Shown here in pieces: positions 1 through 9,539 of a stretch of DNA of 64,000 bases. The position numbers and the translations under genes were made by a program. Source of the DNA: Deltaproteobacteria bacterium (GTDB taxonomy: Bacteria > Myxococcota > Kuafuiibacteriia > Kuafuiibacteriales > Kuafuiibacteriaceae); contig JADJPE010000005.1 in the NCBI GenBank assembly GCA_016713425.1, forward strand, positions 7,112,001 through 7,176,000. Direction: 5' to 3'. Every line of letters begins with the position of its first letter. The stretch's first letter is position 1. The notes under the pieces are model-generated. The model was not told the DNA's origin. It made no database searches and saw only the letters and a program-made list of their open reading frames with translations.

Positions 1-2658
1 GGGAGGGGCTTCGCCTTCTTCGAGCGAGAGGGCCCGTCCGCCAGCGCGAACGGTCGACGCGCGACCGCTCGCGCGCTCGAACGGACGAGAGCCGCGCGGG
101 CAGGTGATCGTCTCGTAGCGTGATCGCGGAAGAAGGCAGTCCTTCTCCGCCAGCCCAAAGGCAACGTATGAGACCCAGTCGAGCTCCTCCTGAATTGCGA
201 CCATGCGCTCTCGCAACTTGTCTGCCTCGAGCCAACGACGCTCCAAGTTGCCTGCGAGCTCCACAGCGGTCGGCGAGGCGCTCACTGCTTTGGCTACGAA
301 CGCGACATCGAGGAGCTTGGCCCGACGTCCGGCCGCCGCATCGGCGAGCCGCGAAAGCGCGATCATCGACGACCGACAATCACCCAGTTCCGGCACCGGA
401 AATGACTGAAGGCCCGTGGCGGTGAACTCGTAGACGCCCCGTGCGGGGTCGGGGTGATGGCGCTGGCTGGCGTGCGTCTTCGGATGGAACACCTGCTTCA
501 TCCAGAAGCACGCGGTCGACGAGTTCAGAAGCCCCAGCAGCGCGAGGTGGTCGTCTTCGGTGGCGCCAGCGGGCAGCTTGATCACCGGCGCGCTGCGGTT
601 GAACACCTTGCCGCCGCGGTCGAGCACGAAGTGGTTGTGCGTGGCGACGAAGGCGAAGGCGATGGAGAGGGGGGTGCGGAAGCGGTCGCGCTGAAACCGG
701 CTCCACTCCCACCACGTCAATCCTATCTCGCGGTGGTTCCCGTTGGGCTCGCGACGCAGCCAAAGCATTGTGCGGTACGGCCACAGAAAACGATGTACCG
801 CAGGGGCGCGAGACTCCGAAACCGGTTCCAGCTCGCCGCTGTACGGGAATAGCGTTGTATTCGGGTCGACGATGGCCCAGTCACGAACGCGATCGCCTTC
901 GACCGTTGTCGCAATGTAGTCGTCCGAGATCCTCGCCCGATGGAGAGCGTCTCGCGGCGTGAAGTAGATTTCGTCAGCTCGTGTCATGCAAACGAAGCCA
1001 ATCTCGCTCGCCAGCTTCCCAAGTCGGTCCGTCGCCCGCCGCTCAAGTACATCCTTCAACTCTGCCGCCCCACCACCACCCAGACTCCACGGGTGCTTGC
1101 TCAGCGTCTCTCGTGGCAAGTCAGCCACGCTCACGTACTCATTTTCGAAGCCAACGTGGTCCCAGCCGTCCGCAATACCCGACCACACTCGGCCCTTCGC
1201 AGGGTCTGCAGGCGTGCCACTCTCGCCACGCTTGCCCATGACGGCGCGGATTTGCTTCGTCTCGGGACGACGGTTTCGTCCGAACAGCAGCACCGTCGGT
1301 GTGCCGTGGAAAGGGATGTACGCCTGGGAGGTATCGACCACGAGAGTGAGATCGAGTCCGGCCAGAACCTTCTCGATCAGCGGCTTGCCGAACTCCCGCT
1401 TCATGAAGTTGTTGCTGGTGATGATGCCAAGGAAGGCGTCCTTTTCGGCGAGCTGGAAGCAGCGCTCGGTAAACGGCGACGCCAGCGAGTACTCACGATA
1501 AGCCGAGACATAGCGCTGCTTCTTGTTCCGCTTCTCGCGATGGTAGTCCTTGCGAGCGGCGTCCTTCTCGGTGATGTACGGTGGGTTCGCCACCACGGCG
1601 TGGAACTTCTTCTCGAAGACCTTCTTGAGCGCTGTGCGAACATCCGACCGTGTCAGCGTGGCGCGAGGCTTCTCTTCGCCCTTCTCGAAGAGTGAGAACT
1701 GGAGCGCTGGCTTCAGCTCATCAAGCTCCACCTGCTCAAGGCCGTCGGCCCAGTACACGTGAGGGTGGAAGCATGCGGCATCGGCGAGCTTCGTGACGCC
1801 CGCCAGCTCGGCGGCCGTCATGATGAGACGCGTGCGGGCGAGCGCGCAGGCGTAGTCGTTCAGATCGATGCCAACGACGCGGTCGAGCGCATGCGCGACG
1901 ACCTTCGCGCGCTCCCAGTCCTCGTGCTTCGCGGCGGTCGCAGCGACGAGACGTTTGAGCCCATCGATGAGAAAGTGGCCTGACCCGCACGCCGGGTCCA
2001 GCAACCGTACTTCGTCGGCGCCGAAGGTCTCGATGGCCGGCGTCAGCGTTCGGTCGAGAATGAACGTGCGCACGAAGTCAGGCGTCTGGCAGAGCGCGAA
2101 GCGGTCCTTCACGACCGGATCGAGCTCCTGGTAAAGGTCCCCCATCAGCTCGCCTTCGAAGCGCTCCTCGGCGAAGCTCCACGTGGCACCCGTGTCCGCA
2201 TCGCGGTGCCGCCAGAAGGCGATCAGCGCGCGCGACAGCTCGTCGGATGGGAGGGCGACCTCTGCCGGCTGCGGGCTGAAGAGCTCGGGCAGGCCACCGT
2301 GGGAGCTGGCGAGGTCGCGGTACACCCAGCGGAGGAAAGCCGTCTCGCCTAGGTGCGGCGCCAGTCGCTCGAAGAGCTGCTGGGCCTCCTGATCCAAGAG
2401 ACGTCCCGGCGCGAGGAGTCCGCGGTCCTCAAGCACGCGGACGTAGACGGACTTGAGCACCCACAAGACGGCCGCGCGCCGCGAAAGTAGATCGGTCCAG
2501 ACGTCGAAGTCCGCGGCGACTTTCTCATCGGCATGGAGCTGCTGAGCCCGCGCCCGGGTGTCACCCGGTGTCCGCATCTTCGCGCGCAGATCGGCAGCAA
2601 TCTTCGCGACGTGGTCGCGCAGCGCAGTTGTCAGTCGGGCTCGCTCGGCGGGTTTCAT
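1..2658 (-). CDS. pglX: BREX-2/Pgl adenine-specific DNA methyltransferase PglX (partial, C-terminus outside window)
   Basis: This is the N-terminal 886 codons of a long gene; no stop occurs before the left edge. In the BREX/Pgl system PglX is the N6-adenine methylase that marks host DNA and is needed for phage exclusion. The S-adenosylmethionine motif DPACGSGHFL lies near residue 220 and the catalytic motif NPPY near residue 354. They are followed by a stretch (ITSNNFMKREFGKPLIE, then HGTPTVLLFGRNRRPET) that I recognise from BREX-2 PglX proteins. The start is the ATG at 2658. The 150-bp gap between it and the upstream gene is AT-richer than its surroundings and may hold a separate promoter. 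It lies downstream of pglW on the same strand, as in the Streptomyces pglWX pair; pglY and pglZ would have to lie beyond position 1 or elsewhere. Confidence 0.88.
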   Translation of the reverse strand, partial: MKPAERARLTTALRDHVAKIAADLRAKMRTPGDTRARAQQLHADEKVAADFDVWTDLLSRRAAVLWVLKSVYVRVLEDRGLLAPGRLLDQEAQQLFERLAPHLGETAFLRWVYRDLASSHGGLPELFSPQPAEVALPSDELSRALIAFWRHRDADTGATWSFAEERFEGELMGDLYQELDPVVKDRFALCQTPDFVRTFILDRTLTPAIETFGADEVRLLDPACGSGHFLIDGLKRLVAATAAKHEDWERAKVVAHALDRVVGIDLNDYACALARTRLIMTAAELAGVTKLADAACFHPHVYWADGLEQVELDELKPALQFSLFEKGEEKPRATLTRSDVRTALKKVFEKKFHAVVANPPYITEKDAARKDYHREKRNKKQRYVSAYREYSLASPFTERCFQLAEKDAFLGIITSNNFMKREFGKPLIEKVLAGLDLTLVVDTSQAYIPFHGTPTVLLFGRNRRPETKQIRAVMGKRGESGTPADPAKGRVWSGIADGWDHVGFENEYVSVADLPRETLSKHPWSLGGGGAAELKDVLERRATDRLGKLASEIGFVCMTRADEIYFTPRDALHRARISDDYIATTVEGDRVRDWAIVDPNTTLFPYSGELEPVSESRAPAVHRFLWPYRTMLWLRREPNGNHREIGLTWWEWSRFQRDRFRTPLSIAFAFVATHNHFVLDRGGKVFNRSAPVIKLPAGATEDDHLALLGLLNSSTACFWMKQVFHPKTHASQRHHPDPARGVYEFTATGLQSFPVPELGDCRSSMIALSRLADAAAGRRAKLLDVAFVAKAVSASPTAVELAGNLERRWLEADKLRERMVAIQEELDWVSYVAFGLAEKDCLLPRSRYETITCPRGSRPFERASGRASTVRAGGRALSLEEGEAPP

Positions 2659-2809
2659 GCGCGAAAACCTTTGGGTGGAATGGGTCGGAGAATTGGTCGG
2701 GGATTGCGTCTTGCTCGCAGCCTCAGAAGCAATCTTAGATGCAAATAACAACCGTAAATACAGCCTGTTATGGCACAAGATTGCTTCTGGATTGCGTTCG
2801 TTTTCGTCC

Positions 2810-4453
2810 TCATGGAGCATTCCCCTCGTCGCGTGGGCCTGCGAACCAGCGTCCCGCCCGTGTCAGACCGATGGGATGGACGATCCCGTCTCGCGTCATT
2901 TCACGCAGCAATGTCTGGACCTGAGCCCGCGACAGCCCCGGCAGAACCTCCAGCAGGTCGCCCAGAGGGCAGCCCTCGCTCCCTGTGCTCTTCACGTGCT
3001 TGAGCAGCAGCGCCTTGTTGGTGTCGCGGTCCAGCCCACGCTTGCGGGTGTACGCGCCAGGCTTGCCGATGGCCTTGTAGTAGCGGGGTGCGAGCAGATG
3101 ACGAACGCCTCGGCCGCGCCCCACCCGCTCCAGCGCGCCCAGCTCCACGAGCGGAGGGATGCGCTCTTTCAGATTGTCGGAAATATCAAGTTGGCGATGA
3201 ATCGCGTCGAGCACCAGCAGATCGTCGATGTGCAGCGTCGCCTGTCGCTCCTGCGTCAACCGCTCCAAGAACACGAGAAACGACTCATCCTGCACCTTGC
3301 CATGCAGCGTGATCGCCACTTGATACGCGTCCGTACCGCTGAAACTCGGAGGCAACTTGCCCTCACGGATGGCCGCGCCGAACATGCGGTCGGCGCCTTG
3401 GCCGGATCGCTCGATGAGCCCGCATCGGCCGAGGGCCTCAGCAATCCTGCGGTTGCGTGGTGCCTGCTTGAAGACGATGTTCTCCGCGGTGACGCCCGGT
3501 GGAAAGCCGCCCGGACTGGTGACTTGGAGCTTTGCCGGGAACTGTTTGACGAAGATCGAACCTGCGAGCCGATAGTCGCGGTGGCTCACCGCGTTGAGCA
3601 GCGCCTCGCGCACGGCCGCTTCGTTGAACGCCGGCAGGTCGTAGCGAAACAGCCCTTCCTGGTAGGAGTAAAGGTCGTTGCGCGAGTCGATCAGGCGCCA
3701 GAGCTCGTCGAACCACGAAAAGAACCCCGCGCGGAACTCCTTCCGCTGCTGGGAGGAGATGGATGCCTCCTGGCTTCGGTATTCGAAGATGATTTCGGAT
3801 TGCGCCAGAGACTTCCCGAGCGCGCGGTGCTCTCCGAAAAGCACGAGTGCTGCGTAGGTGGTCCCACCATCGACCAGTAGTTCTGCGTCCCGAAGCAATC
3901 GCTCATCGCTGACGTTCGCGAGGTCATCACGTTTCGCCTTGGCGGCCCAGCGACGCCGAAACTCAGCGATCGCCTTCGGATCGAGATCGACGAGCGCCGC
4001 CCCCGGACAGACTTCCGCTGAAAAATCTGGTTGGGCCTCGTCGAATATCCGCTTGAGCTGATCCGAGGTCATCGGTACCAGACTCTCTCCGCCTCGCATC
4101 CAATACGCGCCGTTGTATTCAATGGGCACGCCGACGGGTCTGCTCGGCACCGCGAACACCAGCACGCGACCCTCTTCGTGCTGCAGTTCCCAAGCTTCAA
4201 CGCGCAGCCGAAGCCGCTCGATCAAACCGAGCTTGGTTCGCTGCAGATCTTCAAACGCCTGCGATCCAACCACGCGACGCGGGCGTTGGTCGCTCACGCC
4301 GAGGATGATACGACCGCCCCCTTCGTTGGCGAAGGCGCAGCCATACTTGACCAGGAGTTCGAAGTCGAAGCGCTGGTTCGCCTCCTTGAATTCGAGATGC
4401 TCGTCCTCTGGGGCGGCCATCCACCGGGCGAGCTGGTCCAGCATGTCGCTCAT
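2810..4453 (-). CDS. AlbA_2/Schlafen-type putative DNA-binding, RecG-like protein
   Basis: 547 aa. The N-terminal 130 residues carry the AlbA_2 (Schlafen/divergent AAA-4) signature: EHLEFKEA near residue 19, then GGGRIILGV and YWMRGGES. The middle carries the usual companion segment with FNEAAVREALLNAVSHRDY (an ATPase-like HATPase_c_4 N-box) and GLIERSGQGADRMF. The C-terminal 200 residues look like winged-helix segments. Proteins of this architecture are often annotated as ATP-dependent DNA helicase-like or transcriptional regulators, but no helicase motifs are visible here. Its ATG overlaps the pglW stop (ATGA), so it is translationally coupled to pglW and sits between pglW and pglX. That position suggests a regulator or an added effector of the BREX locus, which is an inference from context. 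Confidence 0.8.
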   Translation of the reverse strand: MSDMLDQLARWMAAPEDEHLEFKEANQRFDFELLVKYGCAFANEGGGRIILGVSDQRPRRVVGSQAFEDLQRTKLGLIERLRLRVEAWELQHEEGRVLVFAVPSRPVGVPIEYNGAYWMRGGESLVPMTSDQLKRIFDEAQPDFSAEVCPGAALVDLDPKAIAEFRRRWAAKAKRDDLANVSDERLLRDAELLVDGGTTYAALVLFGEHRALGKSLAQSEIIFEYRSQEASISSQQRKEFRAGFFSWFDELWRLIDSRNDLYSYQEGLFRYDLPAFNEAAVREALLNAVSHRDYRLAGSIFVKQFPAKLQVTSPGGFPPGVTAENIVFKQAPRNRRIAEALGRCGLIERSGQGADRMFGAAIREGKLPPSFSGTDAYQVAITLHGKVQDESFLVFLERLTQERQATLHIDDLLVLDAIHRQLDISDNLKERIPPLVELGALERVGRGRGVRHLLAPRYYKAIGKPGAYTRKRGLDRDTNKALLLKHVKSTGSEGCPLGDLLEVLPGLSRAQVQTLLREMTRDGIVHPIGLTRAGRWFAGPRDEGNAP

Positions 4454-7400
4454 GGCACCACCGCCGGCAGCGGGTTCATAAGAGGCAGCGTCGCGCCCTC
4501 GAGGTGCCACATGGCGGGCCCCTCGTTGAAGCGCGGCTGGCGGTTGTGGATGACGCCGGGGACGACGAGGATCCAGAAGCCTCGGGTGCCGGACAACGTC
4601 TCGTCGTAGAGGCGGCGCGGAAGATCGAGGGCCTCACAGAGGCCGAAGAGCGCGGTGTCGCCGAGCACCACCACGTTGCCCGGCTTCCCGTGTTCCTCGA
4701 GAAGACGGAACAAGGTCGCCTCCGCGGCCTCGGTCAACGCCTCTCGCTGGCCGATGAAACGTTCGGCGCGCTCGAGCGAGGCGATCTCGGCGGCATGCTC
4801 GGTAAAGAACGCATCTTCGAAGGAAACCCACCGGCCTGCGAGCGCGCTGGCCACCGAGCGACCCAGGTCCGCATGCCGCTCGGGTGGCGTGACGAGCATC
4901 CGAAACCCCCGGGAAGCGGAGGCATCCCGAAGCATGTCGCGCACGACGGTCTCGGGGCTTCGCTCACCCCCAAACGAGCTGGGAAGGTCGTCGGTCGTCA
5001 GCGCCGGTGTCGCGACGATGGATCCGGCTCGACCTGGCAGCACCATGTTGCCCAGCACCCGGCAGTCGAGGTCGCGAAGAATCGACATGAGGTGATCGGC
5101 ATCGGGATAGGGCGTGTGCAGGCCGAAGACGCGTCGCACCCGACGATCCAGGTCCTCGAGCGCAATCGGATCGCGTGTCTGGTCGATCACGAACGCGATG
5201 CTGTGTTTCGGATCGACCGGCCCGATGAAGAGATGCCCAGTCTCCGCGACCTCCACGTCCTCGCAAACGCGGACACCCAGCGCGAGAGGATCACCATCGA
5301 AGTGTGGCAGAAGACCTGCCAGCGTCCTTCGCGCGGTGTCGGGCTCGACCGGCGGCCACTGGCTGGCGAGGCGCACGACCTCTGCTGCGAAGGCCTTGAG
5401 CGTCTCGCGGTCGAAGCCCGGACGTGCGACGAGGGGCTGGTCGGCGCCGTCCACCTCGAACATGTGGGCGCGGCCCAGGGAGACACGCACCACCAGGCGA
5501 ACAATTCCCGCCCCAGTGACGACGCCGGCCGGCCATTCGTCCTCGAAACGAGCGCCTATTTCGTCGAGACGAACGATGCCGCCGAAGCCGTCGAGCACGG
5601 AATCCAGCGCGAAGATGAGATCGCCTAAAATGGTGAGGTCGAGCCGCTCGAGGCCCTTCGACAGGTCGATGCTGATCTGCGGCTGGCTCTTGCCGAGGTC
5701 TTCCGCGATCAACCCTTGCGATTCGGGGTCGCCCGTGATGCCGACGGAACGTTCAACGGCGATGCGCTGGGCGTCGCTGAGTGGGCGTGAAGCGAGGTCC
5801 CACAGTCGATCGAGCGTGTGGGCCGCGTCGTCCGTCCCGGTGCTGTGGGCGCGGAACCGGTGCAGCGCCTCGACAACGTCCGCAAGCTTCTTCCTGCCGA
5901 TTCCAGGGAGCTGGAGCAGCTCCGGGCGGGTCAGCGCAGCTACGGCTCCGACCGTGGGCAGGTCGGCCTGAGCCAGGGCGGAGCGAAGCGCCTCGCCGAG
6001 CGGTAGCTTCTGAACGGGCTCCGGCGAGTCGCAGAGATCGGGCACAAGGGGCGGCTCCGCGCGCGTCGCGACGGCAGTGGCCGCGGCAACGCCCCGCCCG
6101 AGCATCGCCTCCTGAAACGCAACGATGTCGCTCGCCGTCTTAGTGCCAATCGCATGGATGGCGCGTACTTGTGCGGGCGGCAAAGCCAGAAGCTCGCCCA
6201 CGGTGTGAACCTGACACCGCGCGAGCGTGTTGATCGCGCGCCGAGACAACCCCGTGAGTCGGAGCGGCGTCGTCGCGTCGAATTTCCCCGAGGGCGGAAT
6301 AGACAACGTCGTGGCCACGTCCTCACCGAGGGCGACCAAGAGCGCGTCGCGCATGGCGCGGGCAGACGGAAAGCGCTTCTCGGGCGCGGGGTCGAGTGCC
6401 TTCATGAAGAACGCCGAGAGACCGGACGGCTGGATATCGTCATCGCGAACGGAAGGCGCCTGGCCTGGCTCGGGAACCCGGCCCTCGAAAGCGTGGCGAC
6501 CGGCGTAGAGCTCGAAGAGACAGAGTGCAGCCGCGAAGCGATCGGTTTGATGTGTCCAGCGTGCGCTCGCCGGGTCGCGGTAGAGGGCGGTGCCACCGTA
6601 GGGGGCATCCTCCGGCATGGCTGCGAGACTGAAGTCGATGATCACGAGCCTGCCATCCGAGACGAGCAGGTTCTCGGGTTTCAGATCCTTGTGCGTGATC
6701 GACTTCTGCTCGAGGTAGTCGAGGCCCGCAAGGAGATCTTCGGCCAGGCGACGTTGAGCGGTGGGCTCCGCGGCAGCGTGGAGCGTCATCCACTGGCGCA
6801 GCGTCTCGCCTCCCACGCGCTCCATCACGAGCGTGAGGCGTCCCTCGACCATCTTGGTGAGATCGATGACCCTCACGACGTTGGGATGATCGAGACCAGA
6901 GAGAACCTGGTACTCGCCGCGCAGCGCCTCTTCCGCTGCATCCTCGGTGCGTGCGATTTTGAGCGCGCGGGTTCGTCCGCTGACGAGGTGGCGCGCGCCG
7001 TAGACGACGGCCATCCCGCCCTGACCCAGGCGCGACACCACCTCGTAGTCGGTGCCGATGCGCGTGCCTGCCTGCAGGTTGTCCGCGTCGAGCGGTGCAC
7101 GTCCGACGTTTGGAAACGCGCCCTGCGTGCGTGGCGTGGGGTCTCTTCCGACGCGCACGGCCTCGATGGCTTCGCCGAGCGAAGGAAAGCGGTCGGTGGC
7201 GCGGAGCTCCACCATACGAGACACGGCCTCGTCGAGGCTCAAGGGGATGCGCTGCGCAATGTCGCGCACCCGCCGCATCAAGCGACGGGCGGACATCAAC
7301 TGCCGAGTGCTCTCGAAGAGGGGCCTACCGGTGAGCAGCAGGGCCAGCATCGCGCCAAGGCTGAACTGGTCAGACGCTGGCTCGGCGCTGCTGAAGGCCG

Positions 7401-8544
7401 TGACGACCTCGGGCGCGGCGAAGATCAGCCGGTCATCGGCGATCGTCGTGAGCGAGATGGTCGCTTCGCCGCTGAGCTGCTTCGCGAGATCGAAGCCAGT
7501 CACGCGAATCTGCGCAGGATCGTTCCTGTCCTCGACGAGGACGACGTCCGGCCTGAGGAGTCGATGCACGACACCTTGTCGGTGGGCCTCGTCGAGCGTC
7601 CGCGCGATGCGCATCCAGAGGTCGGTGCGAACGCGGAGGTCGGCCTTTTCCTTGCCGCGGGCGTCGGGACCATACCGTTCGACCCAGGTCGTGAGCGTGA
7701 TGCCCTTGAAGTACTCGAGCGGCAGCACGATGCCCGCCTCGTCCGAGAACGGCGGATCGGCGCTGAGGATCCCTTCGCTTCGGCCGAGGCGCCCGAGCAC
7801 CTGCGCCTCCCAGCGAGCGCGCTCCGCGACGCGGCTGCGCTGGGCGTCGGTGGCAAGCGGCGGGATGCTGTAGATGCGCAGCACGCGCTCGGCGGAGGAG
7901 AGGCTATTCTTGCCAAGCAGCTCGGTGAACGTGTCGTGGTGATCGAGTGTCTCGATGACCTCGTACTCGCGCACGCGGCGCACGGGTTTCGGTCCACGCT
8001 GCGCACCGGTGAAGAGCTCCAAGAGCTCGCGCTGTGCGAGCGAAGACGGCGTGCTCGATCGACCTTGGCTCAAACGCTCGATGAGCGCCGGATCCTGAAG
8101 GGCCGCGAGGATCGTCTTGCGCGTGTGAACACGATCGTTGCTGGCCGGACCCCGTACGCCGACGTCGGTGGTGGCGGACAGAAGGACGAACCCCTCGACC
8201 CAGACCTGCCCGGCTTGGTAGCTGGCGTTCTTGAGACGAGTTTTCAGGACCTGCGCGGTGGCGCGATTCAGCTTCAGTGGGCTTCGGATCTTCTCCGGGA
8301 GCCACCAGTCGTTGTCGGTCCCCTCGATGCGTCCGCGGAACGACTTGATCTCGACGACGAAGATGGCGTGGGGCGCGACGACGACCGCGTCCAGTTCGAA
8401 GACGACCCCGGTTCGTTCGACAAGCCACGGGTTGCCGTAGACCGTGTAGTCCGCGGGCAAGCCCTCAACGAGGAACCGGAGCGCCTGTCTCTCCGCGTCG
8501 TGCGCGGACTCTCCGATGGGAATGAACTGGGCGGCCATGGTCAC
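4450..8544 (-). CDS. pglW: BREX-2 serine/threonine kinase PglW (NERD, pseudokinase, kinase, helix-hairpin-helix)
   Basis: 1364 aa from a GTG overlapping the previous stop (GTGA), or 1362 aa from the ATG at 8538. The order is a NERD nuclease-like domain (about 15-135, with FELDAVVV and VVEIKSFRG), then a kinase fold (about 215-490) whose catalytic loop reads VVHRLLRPDV and whose DFG position reads TGFD. A second, canonical kinase follows (about 500-760: RLGQGGMAVVY, ALKIAR, HKDLKPENLL, IIDFSLA). Repeats resembling helix-hairpin-helix modules follow (LTGLSRRAINTLARC, LLQLPGIGRKKLADVV). The first kinase lacks the catalytic Asp of HRD, so it is probably a pseudokinase. PglW is the protein kinase of the Pgl/BREX-2 phage-growth-limitation system. 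It lies directly upstream of the AlbA-type gene and pglX. Confidence 0.9.
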   Translation of the reverse strand: MTMAAQFIPIGESAHDAERQALRFLVEGLPADYTVYGNPWLVERTGVVFELDAVVVAPHAIFVVEIKSFRGRIEGTDNDWWLPEKIRSPLKLNRATAQVLKTRLKNASYQAGQVWVEGFVLLSATTDVGVRGPASNDRVHTRKTILAALQDPALIERLSQGRSSTPSSLAQRELLELFTGAQRGPKPVRRVREYEVIETLDHHDTFTELLGKNSLSSAERVLRIYSIPPLATDAQRSRVAERARWEAQVLGRLGRSEGILSADPPFSDEAGIVLPLEYFKGITLTTWVERYGPDARGKEKADLRVRTDLWMRIARTLDEAHRQGVVHRLLRPDVVLVEDRNDPAQIRVTGFDLAKQLSGEATISLTTIADDRLIFAAPEVVTAFSSAEPASDQFSLGAMLALLLTGRPLFESTRQLMSARRLMRRVRDIAQRIPLSLDEAVSRMVELRATDRFPSLGEAIEAVRVGRDPTPRTQGAFPNVGRAPLDADNLQAGTRIGTDYEVVSRLGQGGMAVVYGARHLVSGRTRALKIARTEDAAEEALRGEYQVLSGLDHPNVVRVIDLTKMVEGRLTLVMERVGGETLRQWMTLHAAAEPTAQRRLAEDLLAGLDYLEQKSITHKDLKPENLLVSDGRLVIIDFSLAAMPEDAPYGGTALYRDPASARWTHQTDRFAAALCLFELYAGRHAFEGRVPEPGQAPSVRDDDIQPSGLSAFFMKALDPAPEKRFPSARAMRDALLVALGEDVATTLSIPPSGKFDATTPLRLTGLSRRAINTLARCQVHTVGELLALPPAQVRAIHAIGTKTASDIVAFQEAMLGRGVAAATAVATRAEPPLVPDLCDSPEPVQKLPLGEALRSALAQADLPTVGAVAALTRPELLQLPGIGRKKLADVVEALHRFRAHSTGTDDAAHTLDRLWDLASRPLSDAQRIAVERSVGITGDPESQGLIAEDLGKSQPQISIDLSKGLERLDLTILGDLIFALDSVLDGFGGIVRLDEIGARFEDEWPAGVVTGAGIVRLVVRVSLGRAHMFEVDGADQPLVARPGFDRETLKAFAAEVVRLASQWPPVEPDTARRTLAGLLPHFDGDPLALGVRVCEDVEVAETGHLFIGPVDPKHSIAFVIDQTRDPIALEDLDRRVRRVFGLHTPYPDADHLMSILRDLDCRVLGNMVLPGRAGSIVATPALTTDDLPSSFGGERSPETVVRDMLRDASASRGFRMLVTPPERHADLGRSVASALAGRWVSFEDAFFTEHAAEIASLERAERFIGQREALTEAAEATLFRLLEEHGKPGNVVVLGDTALFGLCEALDLPRRLYDETLSGTRGFWILVVPGVIHNRQPRFNEGPAMWHLEGATLPLMNPLPAVVP

Positions 8545-9290
8545 ACCAGCAGCACCTTCGCCGTCGGGAACCAGATTGCGAGTTGGTCCTCGATGCGGAA
8601 GCGACCGCCCTTGTCGGGATGAAGCCCGATGACGAAATCGAAGGTTCGCTGGCGCAGCGGGTGGTCGGTCTTGCGGAAGTCATCGACCTCGACCCGAGTG
8701 GCGAAGTCCGAATGAGGCGCGCCCATTTCGAGCGCGATCACACCGGCAAGGGTGAGCTCCTGCCAGGCGCCACACGCGATGGAGAAGTTGTCGTGGAGCG
8801 TGAGATCGCGGTGGGCCGTCACCAGATAATGCGCGAGCTGTCCGCCTGTTCCAGGAAGCTCCAGGACCTTCTGGTGGGGCTTCACGACGTGCAGGTCGGA
8901 GCGCGCCATCCGGGTCGGAAGGCCAAGGAAACGGGCCTGCTCGGTCACGTAGTCCGCGCCTGGGCCAGCGAGAGCCAAGGACGCCACGGCCTTGATCCAC
9001 GCGTCGGCTGCCGCTTCCGGAAGGCGGTCGGGGCGAATCGGGCCGCCGAGCGCAGCCGGGTCGAAGGGCACGCGGTGAATGACAGCCGCATCCTCGAAGA
9101 GCAGTGCCACGAGGTCGGCGTTCGTGAGCCGCCCACGGAAGCGGCTCCAGGTGTCGAGCCTCGGCTCCGTGAGGCGCTGCGTGCGGCGACCTGCGGCCTC
9201 ATCACGCGCGATCGCGTGCAGCAACGCGGCCGCCCAGACTCCGGTCGGGCGCTCTTCGTCGGTCAACGCGGAAACGTCCAAGCTCGGCAT
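8541..9290 (-). CDS. BREX-locus protein of unknown function
   Basis: 249 aa from the ATG at 9290, which overlaps the stop of the short upstream HTH frame (TGATG). Its own stop overlaps the pglW start (GTGA). The sequence is well formed and globular (for example GVWAAALLHAIARDEAAGRR, LVALLFEDAAVIHRVPFDP, HYLVTAHRDLTLHDNF). I see no signal peptide, membrane segment or catalytic motif I can name. Tight coupling at both ends makes it part of the same operon as pglW, so a role in regulating or assembling the BREX-2 machinery is plausible. An in-frame ATG at 9311 would add seven residues but lacks the overlap geometry. Confidence 0.7.
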   Translation of the reverse strand: MPSLDVSALTDEERPTGVWAAALLHAIARDEAAGRRTQRLTEPRLDTWSRFRGRLTNADLVALLFEDAAVIHRVPFDPAALGGPIRPDRLPEAAADAWIKAVASLALAGPGADYVTEQARFLGLPTRMARSDLHVVKPHQKVLELPGTGGQLAHYLVTAHRDLTLHDNFSIACGAWQELTLAGVIALEMGAPHSDFATRVEVDDFRKTDHPLRQRTFDFVIGLHPDKGGRFRIEDQLAIWFPTAKVLLV

Positions 9291-9382
9291 CAGCGATCCC
9301 CCATCGTCCATCGGTAGACGGAGTCCTTGGCTACCCCGAGATGCTTGGGGACGTCATCGACCGAGACCCAAGGCTGTGTCAT
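9290..9382 (-). pseudogene. Clipped excisionase/MerR-type HTH gene (30 aa)
   Basis: The frame MTQPWVSVDDVPKHLGVAK continues DSVYRWTMGDR and then stops. This matches the first half of the small excisionase-family HTH proteins that often head restriction and BREX operons, which normally run 60-70 aa with a recognition wing after the VYRW segment. Here the wing is missing and the stop codon overlaps the start of the next gene. A deletion appears to have fused the first helix-turn-helix to the operon, leaving a possible coupling leader peptide. Confidence 0.5.
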
Positions 9383-9500
9383 CGGCTCCGCTCCCGTGAT
9401 GGATGAGTTCCCGCCCACCGCGGGGACGTTATCCGAGCAGAGCTCCACCAACAATAGCCGAGGATCGTGGAGTACAGCCGGTGACCGGTCAGCCCGTTGC

Positions 9501-9539
9501 CGACTCGAGCCCCCGACTCGAGCCCCCGACTCGAGCCCC
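9501..9539. repeat. Three 13-bp tandem repeats
   Basis: The unit cgactcgagcccc is present three times without interruption. It lies in decayed sequence upstream of the BREX operon. Each unit contains the palindrome ctcgag. Confidence 0.85.

Noticed and set aside
2558..3880. 440-codon plus frame
   Set aside because: It is antisense to the AlbA-type gene, which has recognisable motifs. No independent support exists.
6154..8622. 822-codon open frame on the plus strand
   Set aside because: It is antisense to pglW. The pglW frame has clear kinase and NERD motifs, and the plus frame is Arg/Val/Ala-rich without motifs, a typical high-GC shadow.
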